Shown: positions 46,076 through 55,745 of the stretch, piece after piece
Layout of the letters: every line of letters starts with the position of its first letter
Position numbering within the stretch: position 1 is the stretch's first letter
Assembly: GCA_008015155.1 (NCBI GenBank)
Contig: SSFA01000020.1
Location: 62,001 to 126,000, forward strand
Direction: 5' to 3'
Origin: Thiothrix sp.
GTDB taxonomy: Bacteria > Pseudomonadota > Gammaproteobacteria > Thiotrichales > Thiotrichaceae
DNA length: 64,000 bases
The notes under the pieces: model-generated
What the model saw: the letters and a program-made list of their open reading frames with translations, nothing else
Database searches by the model: none
What the model was told of the DNA's origin: nothing
Made by a program: the position numbers and the translations under genes

Positions 46076-48874
46076 ATGCCCATTGCGCCCGCCCTCTTAG
46101 CAAACTTTCCAACGGAGCAACATGCTAGTGCCGCATTAGCCTTAAATGCCAGCCCTTATCTACAAGAACAACTCACGCGTTTTCCTGAATGGGTAGCTAG
46201 CTTGCTGACTAGCCAGGCTTATCAACCAGCTGAGTTGGTCGAAAAGATTGCAGCAGAGATTGCAGCTATCAAGGATGAAGCCAGTTTATTAAAAGCAGTG
46301 CGCCAAATTCGGCATCGCGAAACTGTACGGATTGCTTGGCGAGATTTAACGGCTGCTGCCGATCTGGTGGAAACTTTAGAAACGACTTCTGATTTGGCTG
46401 ATGCTTTAGTCGCGAGCGTTTTAGATTGGTGGCATCAAGAGCTAGTTGGTAAACACGGTCAACCTTTGAGTCGTGAGGGGATACCGCAGCGGATGCTGGT
46501 GTTGGGCATGGGGAAATTGGGTGGACGTGAACTAAATTTTTCCTCCGATATTGATTTGATTTTTGCTTTCCCTGAAGCCGGTGAAACGAATGGGCGTCGT
46601 AGTGTAGATAATCAAACCTTTTTTACGCGCGTGGGGCAAAAGCTGATTAATACTTTAGGGCAAGTGACAGGCGATGGCTTTGCTTATCGGGTGGATATGC
46701 GTTTGCGCCCTTTCGGTGAAGTGGGTGCTTTAGCTTTATCTTTCGATGCGATGGAGCATTATTACCAAACCCATGGGCGTGAATGGGAGCGCTATGCGAT
46801 GGTGAAAGCGCGCGTCATGGCAGGTGATAGACAAGAAGGCTTAGAGTTAATGGAGCGCTTGCGCCCCTTCGTGTATCGCCGCTATTTAGACTACGGTTCA
46901 ATTGAGCAATTGCGCGACATGAAGTTGATGATTAATCGCGAAGCTTTGCGCAAAGGTAAACAACAAGATGTGAAACTGGGGAAAGGTGGTATTCGTGAGA
47001 TTGAATTCACCGCTCAAGTTTTCCAGTTAATGCGTGGTGGGCGTGAGCGTGCATTACAAGAACGCAATTTGCTAAAAACCCTCGATATTTTAGAACAACA
47101 AACCCTACTCAGCGGCGAAGATGCTCATCTTCTTCGGGAGGCTTATTGCTTTTTGCGGCGGGCAGAAAATCGCGTGCAAATGTGGAAAGACGAACAAGCC
47201 CATGCCTTGCCTACTGACCCTGAGCAGCAGCAATGGATGGCAGCTTCTTTAGGTTTTAGGGATTGGCTGAGCTTTATGCAAAGCTTAGATATGCATCGTG
47301 AACAAGTGAGCTTGATTTTTAAGCGTATTTTCGCAGTAGAGGGGGAAGAAGATAAACCAGATGAAGATCCAAATCAGGCCTTGATACAGATCTGGCAAGG
47401 TCAGATGGAAGAAGAGCATGCCTGTGATCTTTTGCTGTCTTGGGGGCTAAAACCAGCCAGTGAATGCTGGCAGCAGATTCAAACCTTACGCGAAAGTCGT
47501 TTGTATAAGTCGCTCACTGAGTTGGCACGCACGCGTTTAGACCGCTTAATGCCCGAGCTATTAGCTGTTTGTGCCACACAAACCAACCCTGCTCAAGCGC
47601 TCACACGTAGCTTACAAGTGATTCACGCGATTGCTAGGCGCTCTGGTTATATTGTGATGTTAGTCGACCATCCGGGTGCTTTAGAACAGTTTGTAAAACT
47701 CGTACATGCCAGTGTATGGATTACTGCACAACTAACCCAACATCCTATTTTGCTAGACGCACTACTGGACACCCGCCAGTTATATCGTCCACTTAATCGA
47801 CAGGAATTAGGTATTGCACTTAAACAAGCTTTAGGGGGTGTTGATCCTGAAGATACGGGCTTAGTCATGGAGCGTTTACGCCAATTTAAACAAGCGCAAG
47901 TGTTGCGGGTGGCGGCAGCAGATATTACTGGCAAATTACCTTTAATGATTGTCTCCGATCAGCTTACTTGGATTGCGGAAGCTATTCTGGAAGAGACTAC
48001 ACAGCATGTTTGGCAAGCTATGACTGCTAAGTCAGGGGTTCCGCAGTATGTAGTAAATGGTGTAAAGCAGGATGCAAGTATTGCGATTGTGGGTTACGGC
48101 AAACTAGGCGGTATTGAGCTAGGTTATGGCTCTGATCTAGATATTGTATTTTTGCATGACAGCTGTGGCGAGCAGCAGGTCACCAATGGCGAAAAGCCTC
48201 TAGAAAATCCAGTATTCTTTGCCCGTCTAGCGCAGAAAATCATTAACGCACTATCAACCTTCACTCATGACGGGCGTTTATATGAAACTGATACGCGCTT
48301 ACGTCCTAGTGGTGCTTCTGGCTTATTAGTCACCAGTGCGGAAGCTTTCCGCCAATATCAACTAGAAAAGGCTTGGATTTGGGAGCATCAAGCCTTGTTA
48401 CGCTCACGGATGATTACTGGCAGCCCAGCTTTGCGACAACAGTTTGAAGCCATTCGTCATGAAATTCTCTGTCAACCCCGTGACACTGAGCAGCTTCGCC
48501 AAGAAGTGGTGCAGATGCGCCAGAAGATGTGGGATGCTTTAGGCAGCAAAGATCAGAACATTTTTAATGTAAAAAAAGACCCAGGTGGTATCACTGATAT
48601 TGAATTTATTGTGCAATATCTGATTCTGGCACATGCACATCAATATCCTGCTCTCGTGGAGTGGAGTGATAATATTCGCCAATTAGACTCCCTACGTAAT
48701 GCGAAGCTGCTGAGTGCTGAGGAGGTAAGCCGCTTGCAGGATATTTATCGCAGTTTGCGCAATCACACCCACAAGCTGGCTTTACAAGAAGAGTCGACAG
48801 CTATTAGTGCTGAGGACTTCTTAGCAGAGCGCGATTATATTAAAGCAATCTGGCTGAAATATTTGGGAGGCTAG
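46076..48874 (+). CDS. glnE: Bifunctional glutamine synthetase adenylyltransferase/deadenylase GlnE
   Basis: Adds or removes AMP on glutamine synthetase according to the PII signal. 932 residues (E. coli 946). Both nucleotidyltransferase sites are intact: deadenylase GMGKLGGRELNFSSDIDLIFAF in the N-half and adenylylase GYGKLGGIELGYGSDLDIVFLHD in the C-half, each followed by RVDMRLRPFG or ETDTRLRPSG. An AAGGAG ribosome site lies 10 bases before the ATG. The last 35 bases overlap the convergent dppF gene, an unusual arrangement for two conserved genes. Confidence 0.96.
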   Translation: MPIAPALLANFPTEQHASAALALNASPYLQEQLTRFPEWVASLLTSQAYQPAELVEKIAAEIAAIKDEASLLKAVRQIRHRETVRIAWRDLTAAADLVETLETTSDLADALVASVLDWWHQELVGKHGQPLSREGIPQRMLVLGMGKLGGRELNFSSDIDLIFAFPEAGETNGRRSVDNQTFFTRVGQKLINTLGQVTGDGFAYRVDMRLRPFGEVGALALSFDAMEHYYQTHGREWERYAMVKARVMAGDRQEGLELMERLRPFVYRRYLDYGSIEQLRDMKLMINREALRKGKQQDVKLGKGGIREIEFTAQVFQLMRGGRERALQERNLLKTLDILEQQTLLSGEDAHLLREAYCFLRRAENRVQMWKDEQAHALPTDPEQQQWMAASLGFRDWLSFMQSLDMHREQVSLIFKRIFAVEGEEDKPDEDPNQALIQIWQGQMEEEHACDLLLSWGLKPASECWQQIQTLRESRLYKSLTELARTRLDRLMPELLAVCATQTNPAQALTRSLQVIHAIARRSGYIVMLVDHPGALEQFVKLVHASVWITAQLTQHPILLDALLDTRQLYRPLNRQELGIALKQALGGVDPEDTGLVMERLRQFKQAQVLRVAAADITGKLPLMIVSDQLTWIAEAILEETTQHVWQAMTAKSGVPQYVVNGVKQDASIAIVGYGKLGGIELGYGSDLDIVFLHDSCGEQQVTNGEKPLENPVFFARLAQKIINALSTFTHDGRLYETDTRLRPSGASGLLVTSAEAFRQYQLEKAWIWEHQALLRSRMITGSPALRQQFEAIRHEILCQPRDTEQLRQEVVQMRQKMWDALGSKDQNIFNVKKDPGGITDIEFIVQYLILAHAHQYPALVEWSDNIRQLDSLRNAKLLSAEEVSRLQDIYRSLRNHTHKLALQEESTAISAEDFLAERDYIKAIWLKYLGG

Positions 48875-49841
48875 GCTCATTCAGCGTTTCTGCTCGCACA
48901 CAAGCCACCTGTGCTCCGTTTAACTCGCGTAAGGCCGGAACTTCTTTACGGCAAATGTCTTGTACATAAGCACAGCGCGGGCCAAATGGACAGCCCTGCG
49001 GTGGGCGCAAAGGGGACGGTGGCTCGCCTTGCAAATGAATACGCTCGCGTTTTTCCCCTACTTCCGCAACCGGCGTGGCAGAAAATAAAGCTTGGGTATA
49101 CGGATGCTGGGGGTGGCTAAAAATCGTTTGTGCAGCGGCATATTCCACTGCGCGCCCGAAATACATCACCATCACGTAATCGGCAATGCGCTGCACGACG
49201 GATAAATCGTGCGAAATAAACACATAGGCTAGACCTAAATCCTGCTGTAATTCAGTTAGTAGATTGAGAATCTGTGCACGCACGGATAAATCGAGAGCAG
49301 ACACCGGCTCGTCTAAGACCACGACTTGTGGTTTGAGCATTAAAGCGCGTGCAATCGCGATCCGTTGACGTTGTCCACCGGAAAACATATGCGGATAGCG
49401 CTCGGCAAATTCAGGACGTAAACCGACCCTTGACATCATATCGGCAACCGCAGCACGCCGTTGTTCGGAAGATAAGGGGGTATTGAGTAGTAAGGGCTCT
49501 TCCAGCATTTGCTGAATGGTTTTGCGCGGATTCAGTGAGCCATAGGGATTCTGGAATACCATTTGAATCCGCTGGCGTAGTGCGGCATCCGGTTTAGTAG
49601 CGGTATTCACAGGCTTACCCGCTAGCCACAATTCACCTGCTGAGGGTGTCTCAATCAATGTTAAAGAGCGTGCTAAGGTGGATTTACCACAACCTGACTC
49701 ACCGACTACCGCTAAAGTCTCGCCGGCATTTAGGCTAAAACTCACCCCATTTAAAGCGCGCACCATTAAGGGCTTTTGTAATAGACCTTGGCGTGCACGA
49801 TATTCTTGTTGCAAGTTGACCGCACGTAATACTTCAGCCAT
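48840..49841 (-). CDS. dppF: Dipeptide ABC transporter ATPase DppF
   Basis: ATP-binding subunit of a peptide importer at the inner membrane. 333 residues from ATG at 49841, chosen because GGAGG lies 6 bases upstream; an ATG at 49856 has no such site. Walker A VGESGCGKSTLAR, signature MFSGGQRQRIAIARAL, Walker B VVVLDEPVSALD, H-loop FISHDLSVV; the C-terminus has the Opp/Dpp cysteine segment (CPFGPRCAYVQDICRKEVP). It overlaps dppD by 8 bases and the 3' end of glnE by 35. Confidence 0.93.
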   Translation of the reverse strand: MAEVLRAVNLQQEYRARQGLLQKPLMVRALNGVSFSLNAGETLAVVGESGCGKSTLARSLTLIETPSAGELWLAGKPVNTATKPDAALRQRIQMVFQNPYGSLNPRKTIQQMLEEPLLLNTPLSSEQRRAAVADMMSRVGLRPEFAERYPHMFSGGQRQRIAIARALMLKPQVVVLDEPVSALDLSVRAQILNLLTELQQDLGLAYVFISHDLSVVQRIADYVMVMYFGRAVEYAAAQTIFSHPQHPYTQALFSATPVAEVGEKRERIHLQGEPPSPLRPPQGCPFGPRCAYVQDICRKEVPALRELNGAQVACVRAETLNEPSLPNISARLL

Positions 49842-50814
49842 GCGACACCTCCGCAAGATTCAAAGGGTAATAGCAACGTAGCCATTCCTTAGCCTCACGC
49901 ACTAAGGGAGGTTGCTGTTCACGGCACAAAGCTTGGGCATGAGTGCAACGCGGTGAAAATAAGCAACCTAATGGACGATCTTTTTGCCCCGGTACAATCC
50001 CTTGAATAGTCGGCAAGAAATCCCCCACAGGCGCACGCTCAGGTAAAGCGTCCAACAGCGCGGCAGTGTAAGGATGATGCGGCGTATTGAATAAACCAAA
50101 AACTGGCTGCTTTTCAACTTGTTGCCCAGCGTATTGCACCACCACTTGCTGCGCGGTTTCTGCCACTACACCCATATCATGCGTAATCAAAATTAAACCC
50201 ATGCCTTGAGTTTGTTGCAGCTTTAACAGCAATTCCAAAATCTGCGCTTGCACCGTCACATCAAGCGCGGTGGTTGGCTCATCCGCGATCAGCAATTTGG
50301 GATTAGCTGCCAAGGCCATGGCAATCATTGCGCGCTGGCTCATCCCGCCCGACATTTGATGCGGATAAGCTTTATAACGGCGTATGGGGTCAGGGATGCC
50401 AACGATTTCCAGTAGATGCAAAACGCGCTCAGTCCGCTCTTTTTTCGAGCCGCCCAAATGAATGCGAATAGCCTCGTCGATTTGATAACCTACCGTGAAG
50501 CAAGGATTTAGGCTAGACATGGGCTCTTGGAAAATCATCGACACAGTGCCGCCATTCAGCTTGCGACGCTGCTTAGCCGGCATAGCTAATAAATCTTGCC
50601 CATCGATTTTTAGTTCATCACAAGTAATACGCGCAGTGGGCGGCAGTAAATTCATCACTGCCATCATCGCTACCGATTTGCCAGAACCGGATTCACCGAC
50701 AATCGCCAAAATATCGCCAGCATTCACTTCTAAATGAATACCTTCAACGGCTTGAAACCAGCCATTTTGCGTCGGGAACGCCACTGATAAATTGCGAACG
50801 CTTAATAGACTCAT
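49834..50814 (-). CDS. dppD: Dipeptide ABC transporter ATPase DppD
   Basis: Second ATPase of the Dpp importer, pairing with DppF. 326 residues. Walker [14 protein letters not shown], signature [16 protein letters not shown], Walker [18 protein letters not shown]-loop LITHDMGVV, and a C-terminal cysteine cluster ([20 protein letters not shown]) that in DppD-type proteins binds an Fe-S cluster. Overlaps dppC by four bases and dppF by eight, so coupled translation is likely. Confidence 0.94.
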   Translation of the reverse strand: MSLLSVRNLSVAFPTQNGWFQAVEGIHLEVNAGDILAIVGESGSGKSVAMMAVMNLLPPTARITCDELKIDGQDLLAMPAKQRRKLNGGTVSMIFQEPMSSLNPCFTVGYQIDEAIRIHLGGSKKERTERVLHLLEIVGIPDPIRRYKAYPHQMSGGMSQRAMIAMALAANPKLLIADEPTTALDVTVQAQILELLLKLQQTQGMGLILITHDMGVVAETAQQVVVQYAGQQVEKQPVFGLFNTPHHPYTAALLDALPERAPVGDFLPTIQGIVPGQKDRPLGCLFSPRCTHAQALCREQQPPLVREAKEWLRCYYPLNLAEVSHG

Positions 50815-51686
50815 GAGCGGCGCATCCTTGGATCAAGGGCATCGCGCAAGGCATCACCCACTAAATTAATCGATAAAACCGTAAGCAGAATGGCAAGACC
50901 CGGAAAGGTCACTACCCACCACGCACGGCTAATAAATTCACGCGCTTCCGCGAGCATAGCACCCCATTCAGGAATCGGTGGTTGTGCACCCATGCCCAAA
51001 AAGCCTAAAGCAGCTGCGTCCAAAATGGCATTGGAGAAGGATAAAGTGGCCTGCACAATCAGCGGAGCCATACAGTTCGGCAGAATGCTATTGAACATCA
51101 GCCGCCAATTACTGGCGCCTACAATGCGGCTCGCCACCACATAATCACGATTCTTTTCGCTTAAGACATTCGCGCGGGTTAAACGCACGAAATGCGGTAG
51201 CATCACCAAAGCAATCGCATACATGGCATTGACCAAGCCGGGGCCTAACACAGCGACTAAACCTAAGGCAAGTAATAAACTGGGGAAGGCTAAAATCACA
51301 TCCATCAAACGCATGATCACCGTATCGACCCAGCCTTGATAGTAACCGGCTAATAGACCTAAGAGAGTGCCAACAATAACGGCCAAGGACACGACGACAA
51401 AGCCAATAAACATTGAATAACGTGCGCCATAAATCAGCCGCGATAACACATCGCGTCCTACGGCATCTGTGCCTAAGATATAAGGCCAATGTCCAGCTTC
51501 TGTCCAAATCGGTGGCAGTAATAAAGCGTCACGGTTTTGTAAACTGGGGTCAAAGGGTGCAATGATATCGGCGAAAATAACGCAAAACATCACTAAACCT
51601 AAGAAACCTAAACCTAATAAACCGCCTTTACTTTCTTTAAAATAATTCCAAGTGGTACGCCAAGCGTCATCCGCGAACAGTTTCAT
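50811..51686 (-). CDS. dppC: Dipeptide ABC transporter permease DppC
   Basis: Inner-membrane channel subunit. 291 residues; about six hydrophobic segments, with the N-terminal OppC-type helix (GGLLGLGFLGLVMFCVIFADIIAPFDP), LGTDAVGRDVLSRLIYGARYS, and the EAA-loop coupling helix (VASRIVGASNWRLMFNSILPNCMAPL). C-terminus GDALRDALDPRMR is conserved. Overlaps dppB and dppD by four bases each. Confidence 0.94.
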   Translation of the reverse strand: MKLFADDAWRTTWNYFKESKGGLLGLGFLGLVMFCVIFADIIAPFDPSLQNRDALLLPPIWTEAGHWPYILGTDAVGRDVLSRLIYGARYSMFIGFVVVSLAVIVGTLLGLLAGYYQGWVDTVIMRLMDVILAFPSLLLALGLVAVLGPGLVNAMYAIALVMLPHFVRLTRANVLSEKNRDYVVASRIVGASNWRLMFNSILPNCMAPLIVQATLSFSNAILDAAALGFLGMGAQPPIPEWGAMLAEAREFISRAWWVVTFPGLAILLTVLSINLVGDALRDALDPRMRRS

Positions 51687-52696
51687 TTGCCGTCCCTCAC
51701 GCGCGGATTAATCCAGCCATACATTAGATCCACGATCAAATTGACCAACATCACCAGCATGGAAATAAATAATAAGCCACCTTGCACGGCTGGATAATCC
51801 CGATGCGAAATGGCATCAATCATCCATTTACCAACGCCTGGCCATGAGAAAATCGTTTCGGTCAAGACCGCACCCGCCATTAAAGAACCGACCTGTAAAC
51901 CAATGACCGTCACTACGGTAATCATGGCATTACGCAAAGCATGAATCCCAATCACGCGCCAAGTCGGTAAGCCTTTCGCATAAGCCGTGCGAATATAATC
52001 CTCGCCCAAGACTTCAAGCATCGCAGAACGGGTTTGACGCGCGATCACCGCCATAGGAATAGTCGAAAGCACCACACTCGGCAGGATCAAATGATGCAAA
52101 GCCGATTTCACAGCACCTTCTTGGCCTGATAGCCAGGCATCCACCGTCATGAAGCCCGTCACTGGGTCAAAATAGTAATTAATAATATCCAAGCGCCCCG
52201 AAACGGGTGTCCAGCCTAAGATAGTGGAAAACAGCATAATCAGCAGCAAGCCCCACCAGAAAATCGGCATTGAATAGCCAGTCAGCGCACTACCCATTAA
52301 TACATGATCTGGCCAACGACCGCGTTTCACCGCAGCAATAATACCGGCAGGAACGCCAATCAGAACGGCAATCAGGATGGCAAAAAAGGCCAGCTCCAAG
52401 GTTGCAGGCAAACGCTCAAAGAACTCCTCAACCACAGGCCGATGGGTCGAAATCGACTGGCCAAAATCACCTTGTAGAATATGTTTGAGATAAGTGAAGT
52501 ATTGAACAATGACGGGTTGATCTAAACCCAGTTGAGCGATCATTTCAGCACGGCGTTCTTCTGAGATACCGCGCTCACCCGATAAAATCGTGACCGGATC
52601 GCCGGGCAATAAGCGCACGAATAAAAACGCCGCGAGCGTAATGCCTAGGAAAGTAGGGATCAGCAAAATGATTTTGCCAAGAATAAACTTGAACAA
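51683..52696 (-). CDS. dppB: Dipeptide ABC transporter permease DppB
   Basis: Partner permease of DppC. 337 residues. N-terminal LLIPTFLGITLAAFLFVRLLPGDPV and, later, ARQTRSAMLEVLGEDYIRTAYAKGLPTWRVIGIHALRNAM (EAA loop), then TETIFSWPGVGKWMIDAI, are the family marks. Translated 56 bases after dppA; that gap holds a stable hairpin. Overlaps dppC by four bases. Confidence 0.95.
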   Translation of the reverse strand: MFKFILGKIILLIPTFLGITLAAFLFVRLLPGDPVTILSGERGISEERRAEMIAQLGLDQPVIVQYFTYLKHILQGDFGQSISTHRPVVEEFFERLPATLELAFFAILIAVLIGVPAGIIAAVKRGRWPDHVLMGSALTGYSMPIFWWGLLLIMLFSTILGWTPVSGRLDIINYYFDPVTGFMTVDAWLSGQEGAVKSALHHLILPSVVLSTIPMAVIARQTRSAMLEVLGEDYIRTAYAKGLPTWRVIGIHALRNAMITVVTVIGLQVGSLMAGAVLTETIFSWPGVGKWMIDAISHRDYPAVQGGLLFISMLVMLVNLIVDLMYGWINPRVRDGK

Positions 52697-52717
52697 GTTG
52701 TGGCTCCTTGTGCGATA

Positions 52718-52743
52718 CGAGAGCTACCCACAGGCAGCTCTCG
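52718..52743 (-). terminator. Intercistronic hairpin dppA-dppB
   Basis: An 8-bp stem CGAGAGCT/AGCTCTCG with a ten-base loop in the gap between the binding-protein and permease genes. No T-run, so it more likely protects the dppA message 3' end or partially attenuates than terminates fully. Confidence 0.45.
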
Positions 52744-52752
52744 CTCAAGTGA

Positions 52753-54348
52753 TTATTCAGCTAAATCAACGGTTTTGAATTGGTGTAAACCAAAGGGTGA
52801 TTGCTTGTAGCCAGTCACATTTTTGCGGGCTACTTCATACACGACCGAATGGGCAATCGTTGCCCAAGGTGCTTCTTTCTTGAACACCTCTTGTGCTTGC
52901 TCATATAACTTGGCACGTTCGCCTTGGTCATTGAGGGTTTTGGCTTTTTGGACTAAATCATTAAACTCTTGATTACACCAGAAGGCACGATTTGAGCCAT
53001 CCTTCACCGCATCACAACCCAACAAGACCGCTAAGAAGTTATCTGGGTCACCATTATCACCCGTCCAACCCATCAATAAGGTATCGTGTTCACCTTTTTT
53101 GGAGCGCTCTAAATATTCTGCCCACTCAAACGACACAATTTCAGCTTCCACGCCAACGGCTTTCCAATCCGCCTGAATCATTTCAGCCATACGTTTGGCA
53201 TTTGGGTTATACGGACGCTGTACCGGCATCGCCCAAATATTGGTTTTCAGATCCTTCACACCCGCTTCCGCTAAGAGCTTTTTCGCGCCTTCTACGTCGT
53301 AGGGGTCATCAACCACTTTATCGTTATAACTCCACATGGTCGGTGGAATGGGATTTTTAGCAACTTTACCAGCGCCCTGATAGACCGCCTCCAAAATCGC
53401 CGGCTTGTTAATCGCCATATTCAAAGCCTTACGCACCCGTACATCATCAAAAGGTTTCTTGGTGGTGTTATAAGCAAAATAACCAACATTCAAACCTTCC
53501 TGACTCAAGACTGTGACATCTTTATTTTCCTGCATAGCCTTTAAGTCAGCCATGTTTGGAAACGGCATTAAGTGGCATTCACCCGCTTGTAACTTTTGCC
53601 AGCGCACCGCATTGTCTTTGGTAATAGCGAACACGAGATTGTCAATTTTGGGTTTGCCTTCCCAATAATTTTCATTGGCTTTATAGCGAATCATCGCGTC
53701 TTTTTGATAAGCGACTAATTGGAAGGGGCCTGTGCCTACAGGGTCCGTATCCACTTTTTCTGGCGTTTTCGCTTTCATCATCGCATCGGCATATTCCGCA
53801 GACAGAATTGAGGCAAAATCCATCGCTAAATTAGCCAACATCGGTGCTTCAGGGCGATTTAAAGTGAATTTCACAGTGTAATCATCCACTTTTTCAATCG
53901 TCTTCAATACATCCGGCATCGACATGCCCGTAAAATATTCATAGTTGCCATTAGAAACTTTGTGATAAGGATCATCAGCTTTCCACTGGCGATTGAAAGA
54001 GAACAGGACATCATCAGCATTGAAATCGCGGGTTGGCGTAAAATCTTTCGTAGTATGGAATTTAACGCCTTTACGCAATTTGAAGGTATAGCTTAAACCA
54101 TCAGGGCTGACCTCCCAAGACTCCGCCAAGGCAGGAGAAATACTGGTTTCGCCCGGTTGAAACTGCACTAAACGATCATACATCGCTTGCCCAGCTGCAT
54201 CGAAGGTTGAACCATCGGTATAAAATTGGGGGTTAAAACCAGAAGGTGCGCCCTCCGAACAATACACAAAGGTTTTCGGCGCGGCATAGGCTTGGGGTAA
54301 GAAACAAACAGCACTCAGAATGGATAACGCAATTAAACGCTTCTTCAT
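52753..54348 (-). CDS. dppA: Periplasmic dipeptide-binding protein DppA
   Basis: Substrate-binding protein (SBP_bac_5) of the Dpp importer. 531 residues from ATG at 54348, which has GAGGAG 7 bases upstream; an earlier start at 54381 would put 11 extra residues before the signal peptide. Signal peptide MKKRLIALSILSAVCFLPQAYAAP. Characteristic segments: FVYCSEGAPSGFNPQFYTDG, KLRKGVKFHTTKDFTPTRDFNADDVLFSFNRQ, PVGTGPFQLVAYQKDA, KKPFDDVRVRKALNMAINK, LLMGWTGDNGDPDNFL. First gene of dppABCDF, a complete set. Confidence 0.95.
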   Translation of the reverse strand: MKKRLIALSILSAVCFLPQAYAAPKTFVYCSEGAPSGFNPQFYTDGSTFDAAGQAMYDRLVQFQPGETSISPALAESWEVSPDGLSYTFKLRKGVKFHTTKDFTPTRDFNADDVLFSFNRQWKADDPYHKVSNGNYEYFTGMSMPDVLKTIEKVDDYTVKFTLNRPEAPMLANLAMDFASILSAEYADAMMKAKTPEKVDTDPVGTGPFQLVAYQKDAMIRYKANENYWEGKPKIDNLVFAITKDNAVRWQKLQAGECHLMPFPNMADLKAMQENKDVTVLSQEGLNVGYFAYNTTKKPFDDVRVRKALNMAINKPAILEAVYQGAGKVAKNPIPPTMWSYNDKVVDDPYDVEGAKKLLAEAGVKDLKTNIWAMPVQRPYNPNAKRMAEMIQADWKAVGVEAEIVSFEWAEYLERSKKGEHDTLLMGWTGDNGDPDNFLAVLLGCDAVKDGSNRAFWCNQEFNDLVQKAKTLNDQGERAKLYEQAQEVFKKEAPWATIAHSVVYEVARKNVTGYKQSPFGLHQFKTVDLAE

Positions 54349-54506
54349 GGCTAACTCCTCATTATAAATTTGATCTTGCAAGCAAAAATTATCCTCTCAT
54401 AGACTTAGAATATGCTCTTTTCCGCTTTGCTTCGTCAAGACTAAAGGTAGTTAGTAGGGTACTAGTCTAAATTTAAAATAAATGCAGCAGTTCGCTCTTG
54501 CCTTAA

Positions 54507-54675
54507 TTAAACAGCTTGAGCTGAGCTGGCAAGTGTAGCTTGAGCACGTGCAATGATGATAATACCGAGCAGTGAAACTAACATACCCATGAACATAGTC
54601 CATGACAAAGGTTCATCAAACATCAGCCAAGCCCAAAGCCTAGCTAGGCCGCGACTAAGCATCTTGTCAAAATCC
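54507..54675 (-). pseudogene. C-terminal remnant of a DMT/EamA transporter
   Basis: On the minus strand a frame of about 55 codons ends in TAA at 54507-54509 and reads LARLWAWLMFDEPLSWTMFMGMLVSLLGIIIIARA. This matches the last two helices of EamA transporters (LGE/FDEP-L-W followed by a G-x-x-LI helix). It begins after an in-frame stop near 54676 and has nothing recognisable upstream, so it looks like a decayed gene end. An intact EamA gene lies 1.2 kb away but differs in sequence. I see no other coding in 54382-54795. Confidence 0.6.
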
Positions 54676-54795
54676 AGCTAATAAAACTCAGTTAGTTCCT
54701 TTGTTTAAGCAGTCTGCATTGTTTATCCATCAAGTCTGCACAAAATCCCTAAAACCCTAACGCATACTGTTTATAAGGATTCAATAGGGTGAATA

Positions 54796-55542
54796 ATGAA
54801 CAAACTAGCCTATACCTTCTTGATTTTAAGCTTTATGACGACTGGGTTTTATTTATTATATCCCTCACCAGTAGACACAGCAGTGAGTTTTGTGAAACTT
54901 AAAACGAGTAGCAAATACACCATTAATGATCGTTTAGAAGCCTTTGGCTCGTCTGTACGCACCCGCCTACTGCCTGATTTTCAGGAAGCCAAGGTGCCCT
55001 TACCTCCGCAAGCTATTAGTTTATTGGCTTTCAAAGATACTAAGCGTTTAGAACTATATGCCCAAGATAATCAAGGGCTATGGAAGCAAGTCAAAGTTTA
55101 TCCGATTCAAGCGGCTAGTGGTAATTTAGGCCCCAAATTGCGGGAAGGGGATCGTCAAGTACCAGAAGGAGTTTATGCTATTGAACTGCTCAATCCGAAT
55201 AGTCTGTACCATGTATCCCTGCGCTTGAATTATCCGAATGCCTATGATCGGCAAATGGGGGCACTAGAAGGGCGCGAGCAATTAGGCTCGGATATTATGA
55301 TCCACGGCAAAAATGTGTCGATCGGTTGCTTAGCCATGGGCGATGTAGCCGCCGAAGAATTGTTTGCCCTAGCGGCTTGGGTTGGAATAGAGCATATGAA
55401 AGTCGTGATTGCGCCTACTGATTTTCGCCTTAATCGTCAGCTGACTATGGATAAGGGTTTGCCAGTCTGGACGCGAGCACTGTATGCAAACTTAAGGGCT
55501 GAGTTGAGTTTGTATGAGCCTACACCTGTTTCAGTCAATTAA
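54796..55542 (+). CDS. L,D-transpeptidase (YkuD family)
   Basis: 248 residues. One N-terminal hydrophobic helix (LAYTFLILSFMTTGFYLLYP) makes it a membrane-anchored or exported protein. The YkuD catalytic motif is complete: His170 in IMIHGKN and Cys178 in SIGCLAMG. Its N-terminal half (DFQEAKVPLPPQAISLLAFKDTKRLELYAQD) resembles YafK-type murein L,D-transpeptidases that cross-link or release lipoprotein from peptidoglycan. It is monocistronic with a terminator-like hairpin after it. Confidence 0.88.
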   Translation: MNKLAYTFLILSFMTTGFYLLYPSPVDTAVSFVKLKTSSKYTINDRLEAFGSSVRTRLLPDFQEAKVPLPPQAISLLAFKDTKRLELYAQDNQGLWKQVKVYPIQAASGNLGPKLREGDRQVPEGVYAIELLNPNSLYHVSLRLNYPNAYDRQMGALEGREQLGSDIMIHGKNVSIGCLAMGDVAAEELFALAAWVGIEHMKVVIAPTDFRLNRQLTMDKGLPVWTRALYANLRAELSLYEPTPVSVN

Positions 55543-55634
55543 ATCTTTAGACCCGACTATTTAAACTACAAAACTGCTTGTATAGTAATAGGGATGCGTA
55601 GTTTCAACTTTTTTATAAATTTAGCTAATGCTTG

Positions 55635-55680
55635 GCTGCTTCTCTGCGTGAATACACAGAGCAGCTAGTCTTGTCTTTTT
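55635..55680 (+). terminator. Terminator after the L,D-transpeptidase
   Basis: A bulged stem (GCTG + CTCTG pairing with CAGAG + CAGC) followed by a T-rich tail ending in TTTTT. Confidence 0.5.
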
Positions 55681-55684
55681 AATA

Positions 55685-55726
55685 GCTGCGGGATCACCCT
55701 CAGCTTATTCATCTTTATCCCGCAGC
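55685..55726 (+). promoter_or_regulatory. Leader hairpin before the EamA gene
   Basis: A 9-bp perfect stem GCTGCGGGA/TCCCGCAGC with a 24-base loop, followed by GCTTTA and the GGAG ribosome site of the EamA gene. It may be a second terminator or a translation-controlling leader; no known riboswitch class was recognised. Confidence 0.35.
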
Positions 55727-55745
55727 GCTTTATACGGAGCACTTC

